From Dysgonomonas hofstadii (GTDB lineage: Bacteria > Bacteroidota > Bacteroidia > Bacteroidales > Dysgonomonadaceae), in assembly GCF_014196915.1 (NCBI RefSeq), contig NZ_JACIEP010000003.1, positions 62,001 through 126,000 of the forward strand: a stretch of DNA of 64,000 bases, written 5' to 3'. Shown here in pieces: positions 54,071-61,504 of the stretch (the first letter of the stretch is position 1; each line of letters begins with the position of its first letter). The notes under the pieces were generated by a model. That model was not told the DNA's origin. It ran no database searches and was given only the letters and a program-made list of their open reading frames with translations. Both the position numbers and the translations under genes were made by a program.

Positions 54071-56068
54071 ATGAGTTTTTATACCCGTCCCAAAATAGAT
54101 TTCAATGCCGAAAGATCTGAAAAATCAGTATTGCTTGTTCGGCAATTCTTTTTAATGGAAAATGGATTTGTATCAAGAGAGATTGATGGAACAAAGGACT
54201 ATGGTGTTGATATCTATACAGAACTTGTTGATTCTGATGGCCCGATGGGAGTATCGTTCCCTATTCAGATCAAAAGTGCAAAAAAAGGACAAATAATAGA
54301 AAAGAAAAATGGAGATTACATTTCTCTTCAATTCAAAACAAGCAGGTTAGGATATCTATGTAATCATATTCCTTATTATGGGTTAATTGTATATTATGAT
54401 GAATATACTGAATCTCTCTATTTTGATTACGTATGGAAAATATATGAACGCTTAATGTTGATAAAAGGAGATGATAGTTGGAAAAACCAAGAAACAGCTA
54501 TTATTCATATTCCTATTGAAAACACCCTTTCTAAAGACTCATTACTGGAAATTTACAATACTTTCTCAAATATCTCAAATAATCATATTAGCTTAATTAA
54601 AGACAAGGGGGCAGAATATGGACTTAATTATATAGAAACTAGATCTAACATAAGTAAAGAGAAGGCTTTAGATAAAAATCAAGTAATAGAATATTTAGAA
54701 ACCAGTGGAAAGGATTTGATAGATTCATATAAATTTGAACAAATCATTCAGATAATAGAAAACTGTTTATGCTATAAGGACTATAAAGATCATTATTTGA
54801 TACATTTCTTAGCTGCTATATCTTACACTAAATTAGGTATCTATATAGAAGCGAATGTTTCTTTTTTGAGATGTCAAAAGTATAAAGCTAATTTTCATGA
54901 AGGTTTATGGGAGATTCTTGAATTAGTAAAATTTGAGTTGGATTATGGATTAGGAAAATACTCGTCGCAAGATGCATTGCTGAAATTGGGAGAGTTGAAA
55001 AGCCATGTTGTAGATATTAATAATATTGCTTCTATTGATCAAATATCAAGCATGATCCGAGTTGGGGAACAAATTGGCAAAAAGGAATTTAGTATCAATG
55101 AAGTAGAGAAATTGATGGAGGTATTCGAGATTATTGAAAATAATACAGATAGTGAAAACCAAAAATATTTTCAGAAAGTATTTCAATCAGAAAATTTGTT
55201 ATTTGCAATAACTAGATTACATGCCGATTTTATAAATGATGAAAGACTTATAGATAAATCTGAGCCCTATCCGAAACATAGGAAAAACCTATATGATTAT
55301 ATAAAGAATAAAATTGTATTCATAATAAAAATCAATACAGATGCTTTAGAATATTCCTTAAAAATAGAAGATAAATTTTTAGAAGCAACGACTAAACACA
55401 ATATAGCAAGAACCTATTTTTCGATAAATTACACACTGTTTATTGATAAGACAGAACTAAATCATAAGCAGGGATTCATTAAGTTAATGGAAGATAGTAT
55501 AAAACTTGCGATTGAAAGCTATAACCTATTTTTAACTTTATCAGTAAATAAAGAAGCGTATCTTTCAATAAGAACAGTTTATGATTTATATCGTTTAACA
55601 AAAGAGTATATAAATACCAATTTGGATTATTTAATTACTTTGGATGAAATCAATAAAATAATAGAGAGCTTCTCCGAATATGATTTCTATAGTAAATATG
55701 GTTCAACTATTGATGAATACTGTATGACATATAGTCATCATCAATATTCGGACAATCCTCTTCTAGAACAAACAGACGAAGATATTGAGTTCTTAGCAAA
55801 ACGTTATATAGAAATACAAGGTCTACCTCAAGATAGAATTCAGAATCTGAAAAATGAAATGGTCAGTTATCGAATATTTTTTCAATTCTGCAATAACCCA
55901 GATTTGATGTTATTTACTAATCAAAATAAAGTAAATGATAATGAACTTTGGGAACTTCCTTCTATGTATCAAATAAGGAGTCAGCATACAGGACTCATTT
56001 GTGCAGAAGGATCTGATGTCAAAAAGATGTTAGCTTCAATAGGAATTGACACTAGTACTAATACATAG
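54071..56068 (+). CDS. DUF4365 nuclease-like protein with helical repeats
   Basis: The 665-residue protein opens with a DUF4365 domain (about 1-170), a predicted PD-(D/E)XK fold: NAERSEKSVLLVRQFFLMENGFV, then DYGVDIYTEL with Asp47, and FPIQIKSAKK with Gln66 and Lys68. The remaining about 490 residues are helical with TPR-like pairs (IHFLAAISYTKLGIYIEANVSF; NIARTYFSINYTLF). DUF4365 occurs as the nuclease in several conflict systems. It begins 70 nt after the ATPase gene and may be a second effector or a separate stand-alone module. Confidence 0.65.
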   Translation: MSFYTRPKIDFNAERSEKSVLLVRQFFLMENGFVSREIDGTKDYGVDIYTELVDSDGPMGVSFPIQIKSAKKGQIIEKKNGDYISLQFKTSRLGYLCNHIPYYGLIVYYDEYTESLYFDYVWKIYERLMLIKGDDSWKNQETAIIHIPIENTLSKDSLLEIYNTFSNISNNHISLIKDKGAEYGLNYIETRSNISKEKALDKNQVIEYLETSGKDLIDSYKFEQIIQIIENCLCYKDYKDHYLIHFLAAISYTKLGIYIEANVSFLRCQKYKANFHEGLWEILELVKFELDYGLGKYSSQDALLKLGELKSHVVDINNIASIDQISSMIRVGEQIGKKEFSINEVEKLMEVFEIIENNTDSENQKYFQKVFQSENLLFAITRLHADFINDERLIDKSEPYPKHRKNLYDYIKNKIVFIIKINTDALEYSLKIEDKFLEATTKHNIARTYFSINYTLFIDKTELNHKQGFIKLMEDSIKLAIESYNLFLTLSVNKEAYLSIRTVYDLYRLTKEYINTNLDYLITLDEINKIIESFSEYDFYSKYGSTIDEYCMTYSHHQYSDNPLLEQTDEDIEFLAKRYIEIQGLPQDRIQNLKNEMVSYRIFFQFCNNPDLMLFTNQNKVNDNELWELPSMYQIRSQHTGLICAEGSDVKKMLASIGIDTSTNT

Positions 56069-56115
56069 ACGAAAAGTCTCTTAATAAATAATAAATTAAT
56101 ACACTCTTATATGTT

Positions 56116-57336
56116 ATGTTAGACATAAAAGGTTCGAAATATTCTTCAAATGATTATAGAAGTCGAAATTTCAAGGGGGATTGGACTAAACATTTTATAA
56201 ATGACTACGTAACATCTACCCTAAATAAAGGTGTAATAGAAGCACAAAAAGAGTTCACTGGCTATAAAGAAGAACACCTACCCTCTCAATTATACAAATT
56301 TATGCCACCGACTGTGTATAGTCTCATGAGTTTGCAACAACAAACCGTCTATCTATCATCTCCACGTAATTTCAATGACCCTTTCGATAGCTACTTATGT
56401 GTAAATCGAGAAATATTTTTAAAAATGTACATCTTAAATAAAATTAAAGATATTGGAACAATATCAAAAAATGGTACACCTGATACTCTGTCTGAAGAAG
56501 AATATTGGAATGTGTTTTACTCCCATTGTGAAGGAGAAAAAAAGAATTATAATCGAGGTCCATTTTGGAAAACATTCTGGGAAATAACAAAGGGGAAATC
56601 AGAGGACTTTATGTATCTGTTGGGCATAAAGTTAATGGTTGAAGCGCAAAGAGAGTGTGATTTAAGAATGGATTATCTTCGTAATACAATGTTTCGAATT
56701 TCTTGTTTTTCATATTTTGAGGAAGACAATGAGCTAATGGAAAATACAACAATGTGGTCTCATTATGCAGATAATCACAGAGGATTTTGTATAAAATACT
56801 CCCTAGATGAAATAAATAACCATAAATACAAAGATATTCTATCTTGTGGCCTATATCCTGTAAGATATACAGCAAGGACACAAGAAATAACTCCCTATCA
56901 ATTGCTTAAAGTAGAGCAAAATTCAGATAGTATAGATATAAAGATACAGCAGAAGTTACTTAAATCTTTTTTAACTAAATCAAGATTTTGGAGCTATGAA
57001 AAAGAGTGGAGGCTTATTGTAAGCGAGGAAGATTCATTTTTGTTCTATGAAAATAATATACCTTTTCTGAAGATTAATGCTATCTACTTGGGTTGTAGAA
57101 TCGACCAAAGCCTAAAAAAACTCCTCGTTACAATAGCAGAAGATAATGGAATATTAATATACCAGACTAGACAATCTGACAATAAATACAGCCTAGCTAA
57201 CTATTCTATAAATAAAACAAGTCTGTTATCGGATGAAAACTATCTTAAACAAAAAAAAGTAATGACAATTAAAAACGAAAATGAAAAAAGGGATAGATTA
57301 AGGCGAATAGATAATGATTTTCAGGAGAACCTTTAA
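56116..57336 (+). CDS. DUF2971 protein
   Basis: The 406-residue protein contains the DUF2971 signature: LYKFMPP, then VYLSSPRNFNDPFDS (about 75-90), ISCFSYFEEDNELMENTTMWSHYADNHRGFCIKY (about 197-230) and FWSYEKEWRLIVSE near 290-305. The family is scattered in mobile and defence-rich regions, and its chemistry is unknown. The conserved His/Asp/Glu/Tyr set could be enzymatic. It follows the DUF4365 gene by 47 nt and converges on the third recombinase. It may belong to the cassette or be a passenger. Confidence 0.7.
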   Translation: MLDIKGSKYSSNDYRSRNFKGDWTKHFINDYVTSTLNKGVIEAQKEFTGYKEEHLPSQLYKFMPPTVYSLMSLQQQTVYLSSPRNFNDPFDSYLCVNREIFLKMYILNKIKDIGTISKNGTPDTLSEEEYWNVFYSHCEGEKKNYNRGPFWKTFWEITKGKSEDFMYLLGIKLMVEAQRECDLRMDYLRNTMFRISCFSYFEEDNELMENTTMWSHYADNHRGFCIKYSLDEINNHKYKDILSCGLYPVRYTARTQEITPYQLLKVEQNSDSIDIKIQQKLLKSFLTKSRFWSYEKEWRLIVSEEDSFLFYENNIPFLKINAIYLGCRIDQSLKKLLVTIAEDNGILIYQTRQSDNKYSLANYSINKTSLLSDENYLKQKKVMTIKNENEKRDRLRRIDNDFQENL

Positions 57337-57371
57337 GTTGTACCTTTTAATCATTATTTCAGATAAGTGAT

Positions 57372-58658
57372 TCAAAACATTTCATTCATATGCTTAAGCA
57401 CATCATCCTTATGAGTTTGATCCCAATAATGCTTATAGATTGTATTGGGACTATTCCCTGCAAATTTTGCTACGGCAATAGGATGATAACCTTCATCAAT
57501 CATCTTAGTGATAAAAGTACCTCTGGCAGCATACCAAGTAAACTCTTTTTCAATCTTTAGGATTCGGGCAATTTTCTTCAAAGTCCTGTTCACTTTCTCT
57601 CTAAGACGTATTATTCGTTTCGTTTGTTGGTATTCACTCTTATGCTTAGCTGTAAATATCGGCAAGACATAGTTCTGATAGCATTTGTCTTTATATTTCT
57701 CTACAATTACTTTTGCCTTATTATTAAATGGTATTTCAGCTTCCTTTGGAAATTTTGTACGTTCATAAACAATCATACCATCGACAATACAATCCCATGT
57801 CAAGTAACAAACATCTACGCTGGCCATGCCTCCAGAATAAAAGCTAAACAGGAACATATCAATCCAAAAGATTTCTTTTTTGCTGAATTGACTTTTATCC
57901 ATTTCTTCAATCTGTGTAATAACATCATAAGATATTGCTTGTGGAGGGTTTTCTTTTCTTTTAAAATGAGGACTGACACACTCGAATATTTTCTTGTCAG
58001 CATGAGGTTGTCCCATCCGATTCGCATAATAAAATACTCCGTAAAACTTTTTTAGTCTTTCTGGAAGAGAGGCATTTGTTCCTTCCCGGGCTCCTCTTTC
58101 CTGAAGATATTGGACAAAATCTTTCAGGAACTTCTCGTCAATATCCCGGAAATAAAAAGAAGAAAAACTCTTATCATACACCTCTTGAGTAAATTTCTGT
58201 AATTGCAAACGAAGATAATAGTATTGACGGGCGGTATTAGCACAAGATACAAACTTGCCGTTTTTCAATCGTTTCTGGTTCTTTATATCCTCGATGATAA
58301 TGTCAATACACTGCGATATCGGCATCACCTTTACTTTTTTCACTTTGGGAGTTTCTTTATTATCAGCATCGAAGTAATGAGACCATTGGACAGGTGACCA
58401 TTTGATGCCTTCGGCTTCCCAATCCTCTGCTACTTTTTGATATTTGAGTCTAAGATCGAAAAGAATTTTGTTCTTGCTGATAGCATCTTTAGACTTAGGC
58501 CTAAAGTTTTGTGCTGTCTGATCCCAATCTTCAAACCGTCCGGTTAAGTTCAACGATTTTGATACTCTGGGATAGCCTGTCTGGAATAAGATCATATCCA
58601 GTTTTACCAACTTACTGTCTTTAGGGTGTGGTTTTCCTTTGAAGTTAATTGTATACAT
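57372..58658 (-). CDS. Tyrosine recombinase at the right end of the island
   Basis: The 428-residue protein has the same layout as the recombinase at 47529-48800: arm-binding N-terminus (SLNLTGRFEDWDQTAQNF), core-binding domain and catalytic domain. Box II is TWYAARGTFITKMIDEGYHP and the nucleophile region is NTIYKHYW. At the first Arg position it has FYSGGMASVDVCYL, again Gly. Directly upstream is a cluster of ATGTAGAA repeats (58682-58718), a good candidate for its attachment or arm sites. Its cargo would be the cassette to its left. Confidence 0.85.
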   Translation of the reverse strand: MYTINFKGKPHPKDSKLVKLDMILFQTGYPRVSKSLNLTGRFEDWDQTAQNFRPKSKDAISKNKILFDLRLKYQKVAEDWEAEGIKWSPVQWSHYFDADNKETPKVKKVKVMPISQCIDIIIEDIKNQKRLKNGKFVSCANTARQYYYLRLQLQKFTQEVYDKSFSSFYFRDIDEKFLKDFVQYLQERGAREGTNASLPERLKKFYGVFYYANRMGQPHADKKIFECVSPHFKRKENPPQAISYDVITQIEEMDKSQFSKKEIFWIDMFLFSFYSGGMASVDVCYLTWDCIVDGMIVYERTKFPKEAEIPFNNKAKVIVEKYKDKCYQNYVLPIFTAKHKSEYQQTKRIIRLREKVNRTLKKIARILKIEKEFTWYAARGTFITKMIDEGYHPIAVAKFAGNSPNTIYKHYWDQTHKDDVLKHMNEMF

Positions 58659-58680
58659 ACTAAGTGGTTTTAATTGCCAT

Positions 58681-58718
58681 TCATGTAGAATTAGTTTCTA
58701 CATATTATTCTACATGAG
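58681..58718. repeat. ATGTAGAA repeat cluster upstream of the right recombinase
   Basis: TCATGTAGAA (58681-58690) is perfectly inverted at 58709-58718, and between them is another copy in the second orientation (TTCTACAT). Three copies of ATGTAGAA lie in 38 bp, just before the recombinase start. They resemble recombinase arm sites or an operator. The left border of the island has TTTCTACATA near 43625. Confidence 0.6.
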
Positions 58719-58736
58719 AATAGGGCTATACCACAA

Positions 58737-58790
58737 AAAAGGTTTACTCCGAGTATATTTTAGTATATAACCCGTACGAGTAAACCTTTT
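58737..58790 (-). terminator. Second terminator behind ilvC, or a relic
   Basis: Arms AAAAGGTTTACTC (58737-58749) and the complement (58778-58790) around a loop of 28 nt that can fold further; on the minus strand a T7 run follows. It lies 52 nt beyond the first ilvC terminator. Confidence 0.65.
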
Positions 58791-58841
58791 AAATATCTTA
58801 CAATCTTTTAGTTACAGATATTACTCCGTATATCTATGAAA

Positions 58842-58875
58842 AAGAGGCTGTTCGACTTTTGGGACAGCCCCTCTT
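58842..58875 (-). terminator. Terminator of ilvC and right border of the island
   Basis: On the minus strand AAGAGGGGCTGTC (58875-58863) and its partner ACAGCCTCTT (58851-58842) form the stem, followed by T5. It lies 21 nt after the ilvC stop. The left border sequence at 43438-43458 is very similar to the upstream arm and loop. Confidence 0.85.
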
Positions 58876-58895
58876 CTATAATAAATATGAACTGA

Positions 58896-59942
58896 TCAGT
58901 TGTTTTCCGGTCTCAACTTACGTACCACTGCACCTGCGCGCCACATTTCGCTTTCGCGAAGAGCTTTCAGTTCTTCTTCCAGCTTTTCACGGTAGTCAGG
59001 TTTTGAGTTAGTGTCGATAGAACGCTGAGCTTCATTTCCACAGGCAACTTCTTTATAAAGTTTTTCAAACACAGGTTTTGTGGCATCATGGAAAGGTCCC
59101 ATCCAGTCAAGGGCACCACGTTGGGCTGTAGTAGAACAGTTTGCATACATCCAGTCCATACCGTTTTCTGCGAATAGAGGCATTAATGATTGAGTAAGTT
59201 CTTCCACTGTTTCATTGAACGCTTCTGAAGGAGAGTGTCCGTTTTCGCGAAGTACCTCGTATTGAGCCTGAAGGATACCTTGTATAGCACCCATCAGTGT
59301 TCCCCGCTCACCTGTAAGGTCAGAATAAACTTCACGTTTAAAGTCTGTTTCGAACAAATAACCTGAGCCTACACCTATACCCAGTGCAATAACACGTTCT
59401 TTGGCACGTCCTGTTGCATCCTGGAAGATAGCATAGCTTGAGTTTAATCCACGACCTTCCAAAAACATACGGCGAAGACTTGTTCCCGATCCTTTAGGTG
59501 CAACAAGGATAACATCTATATCTGCCGGAGGAATAATTCCTGTACGTTCTTTATAGGTGATACCAAATCCATGAGAGAAATAAAGAGCCTTACCTGCTGT
59601 AAGATATGGTTTGATGCGTGGCCAAACTTCTATTTGAGCGGCATCTGAAAGAAGATATTGGATGATTGTTCCTTTTTCGGCAGCTTCTTCTATTTCTAAT
59701 AGTGTTTCTCCCGGTACCCAACCATCGGCAATAGCTTTTTCCCATGTTTTGCCACCTTTGCGCTGTCCTATGATAACGTTGAAACCATTGTCACGAAGAT
59801 TTAAAGCTTGTCCCGGACCTTGCACTCCGTAACCGATGACTGCAATGGTTTCATTTTTTAATACTTCTCTTGCTTTTTCCAATGGAAATTCGTTACGGGT
59901 AGCCACTTGTTCTACTACTCCGCCAAAATTCATTTCTGCCAT
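58896..59942 (-). CDS. ilvC: Ketol-acid reductoisomerase
   Basis: The 348-residue NAD(P)H-dependent enzyme rearranges and reduces acetolactate or acetohydroxybutyrate in valine, isoleucine and leucine synthesis. The Rossmann start IAVIGYGVQGPGQALNL (about 33-50) and the catalytic His in ALYFSHGFGI are present; metal-binding acidic residues are in FETDFKREVYSDLTGERG. The nucleotide-specificity loop reads GQRKGGKTW, compatible with NADPH. It is the last gene of the ilv operon. Confidence 0.95.
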   Translation of the reverse strand: MAEMNFGGVVEQVATRNEFPLEKAREVLKNETIAVIGYGVQGPGQALNLRDNGFNVIIGQRKGGKTWEKAIADGWVPGETLLEIEEAAEKGTIIQYLLSDAAQIEVWPRIKPYLTAGKALYFSHGFGITYKERTGIIPPADIDVILVAPKGSGTSLRRMFLEGRGLNSSYAIFQDATGRAKERVIALGIGVGSGYLFETDFKREVYSDLTGERGTLMGAIQGILQAQYEVLRENGHSPSEAFNETVEELTQSLMPLFAENGMDWMYANCSTTAQRGALDWMGPFHDATKPVFEKLYKEVACGNEAQRSIDTNSKPDYREKLEEELKALRESEMWRAGAVVRKLRPENN

Positions 59943-60025
59943 TTTTTTTCTAGTTGTTTAATTAATTAAAATCAGTTATTTGTATTTTATTTATTTCTAT
60001 ATAAATCCGGTTTATTGTAAACTGT

Positions 60026-60763
60026 TTATCTCCAAATTACTTTTGCCGAACAAACATTCGTTTGTTCATCTCTCATTTCAAGAATAAAGACACTGTCTTC
60101 CTCTTCACGCTTCAGTATATCCAGCCTTTTTCCATAATGCGCTTCGGAAATGTAATTAACCTCGATGCGGCGTATTTCCTTTTCACGAAACATATCTATA
60201 TCGAAAACGTCGACAAAGTGTTCGATATACTTCATGCTGTTCAGGTGTTTGTTTATATCCACATCGCTGTATTTCACTACAAATTCTGCTGCTTGTTCAT
60301 AGTCATCTTTCAATGCCGGAATTTTACTTAAAGCATCTATTGGGGCTTCTTTTTCACTATTAATATAATCTGATAAACCGTACAGTTCCATCAGATTTGT
60401 TGGCCTGCGGGTTTCCAGATCGATAGATGCCCATAGGGAACGGGCATAGCCTAAAGGTTTACCATTTTCATCCTCAAAAGCAAAATGCCGTTCTGTGAAC
60501 AGGCGGTTTACGCTCACAATCCATGTTTTGATAATAAAAACTGTATCGTTTTTAGGATATTCATGCACTTGTATCGCCATACGTGATAGTACCCATACCC
60601 GTTGTTGCGATGTCATATCGGAATAGCCGAACCCCCGTTCTTCAGCATGTTTTGTTGCAGCCTGCAACAAGAATCCTCCAATCATAGGCAGAGTGGCTTT
60701 TCCTCTGAAATCCGTTAAATACGCGTCTATCGTGAATTCGTATTTTCCAACAAGTGCTATCAT
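60026..60763 (-). CDS. Acyl-ACP thioesterase
   Basis: The 245-residue double hot-dog protein matches FatA/FatB-type acyl-ACP thioesterases: RGKATLPMIGGFLLQAATKHAEERGFG at the start, VLSRMAIQVHEYP, then the second hot-dog with VKYSDVDINKHLNSMKYIEHFVDVF that carries the Asp-Asn-His catalytic arrangement. It releases free fatty acids from ACP. Its place between ilvN and ilvC links it with branched-chain metabolism, perhaps branched fatty acids of this phylum, though this is only inferred. Confidence 0.9.
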   Translation of the reverse strand: MIALVGKYEFTIDAYLTDFRGKATLPMIGGFLLQAATKHAEERGFGYSDMTSQQRVWVLSRMAIQVHEYPKNDTVFIIKTWIVSVNRLFTERHFAFEDENGKPLGYARSLWASIDLETRRPTNLMELYGLSDYINSEKEAPIDALSKIPALKDDYEQAAEFVVKYSDVDINKHLNSMKYIEHFVDVFDIDMFREKEIRRIEVNYISEAHYGKRLDILKREEEDSVFILEMRDEQTNVCSAKVIWR

Positions 60764-60850
60764 AAAAATTAAGAATTAAAAATGAAAAATTAAGAATTCA
60801 AAGTTACAAGGTAAAATTATTATTTGCATAATAAAAGAATTTTTAATTCC
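60764..60850. repeat. Imperfect inverted repeats between the thioesterase and ilvN genes
   Basis: AATTAAGAATT is present twice (near 60770 and 60788) and the opposite strand pattern (GAATTTTTAATTCCTCATTC) follows at 60838-60857. It is the low-complexity AT-rich filler often seen between genes in Bacteroidales, able to fold into a loose hairpin. Confidence 0.5.
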
Positions 60851-61402
60851 TCATTCTTCATTCCTCTTATATTTCCTATCCAGTTCAGCCAGCATATCGC
60901 TCAGGCGTTCTATTTTCGATTTGGTGATCGCCACCCGTCCCGAGCGAATGAACTGCAACACACCGATGGTTTTGCTTAGCTGTTCGAACAGATCCTGTGT
61001 TTCCTGATAATGTCCTGTTTTTTCCAATACAACACTGTTTTCGTTAATATCCAGTATACGTGCATTATGGTTGCGTACAAGTTCTTCTACAGACGATATT
61101 TTCAAGAATTCGGGTGTAGATAGCTTATAGAGGGCGATTTCTTGAAATACCAGTTCATCATTCGTATTGTAATATGACTTCAGGACGTCTACACGTTTAT
61201 CTATCTGAAGGACTACTTTCTTGATGGTTTCTTCGTCACAGAACACGGTGATGGTGAATTTATGTATTCCTTCGAGAGCTGATGCCGATACCGATAAGGT
61301 CTCGATATTCAACTGGCGCCTTACAAATACACTGGTTACCTGACTTAGCAATCCTACGGTATTTTCTGAAAATATAGTTATTGTATATAATGTTTTATCC
61401 AT
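60851..61402 (-). CDS. ilvN: Acetolactate synthase, small regulatory subunit
   Basis: The 183-residue protein begins with an ACT domain (LYTITIFSENTVGLLSQVTSVF, then RQLNIETLSVSASALEG) that binds valine and feeds back on IlvB. The second half is the usual ALS small-subunit C-terminal domain. It starts 102 nt after ilvB, longer than the other gaps of the operon. The gap carries a palindrome at 61444-61466. Confidence 0.92.
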   Translation of the reverse strand: MDKTLYTITIFSENTVGLLSQVTSVFVRRQLNIETLSVSASALEGIHKFTITVFCDEETIKKVVLQIDKRVDVLKSYYNTNDELVFQEIALYKLSTPEFLKISSVEELVRNHNARILDINENSVVLEKTGHYQETQDLFEQLSKTIGVLQFIRSGRVAITKSKIERLSDMLAELDRKYKRNEE

Positions 61403-61443
61403 GATGTTAATTTGAAAATTTGAAAATTAGCATATTAGCAAAT

Positions 61444-61466
61444 ATTTAAAACAAATTGTTTTAAAT
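61444..61466. repeat. AT-rich palindrome in the ilvB-ilvN gap
   Basis: TTTAAAAC (61445-61452) and its complement (61458-61465) flank five bases. The surrounding ATTAGCAAAT / ATTCGCTAAT pieces form a looser outer stem. It could stabilise or attenuate the transcript, but similar filler is common. Confidence 0.4.
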
Positions 61467-61504
61467 CATTATCAAATTCGCTAATATCCGAATTTACTCA
61501 TTAG

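Noticed and set aside
58681-58718. The ATGTAGAA cluster as an insertion-sequence end
   Set aside because: No transposase gene is adjacent, and the arrangement fits a recombinase control region better.
43405-58895. An integrative conjugative element or prophage
   Set aside because: No relaxase, Tra/Mob, portal, capsid, terminase or lysis genes are present; only recombinases and putative defence genes are seen.
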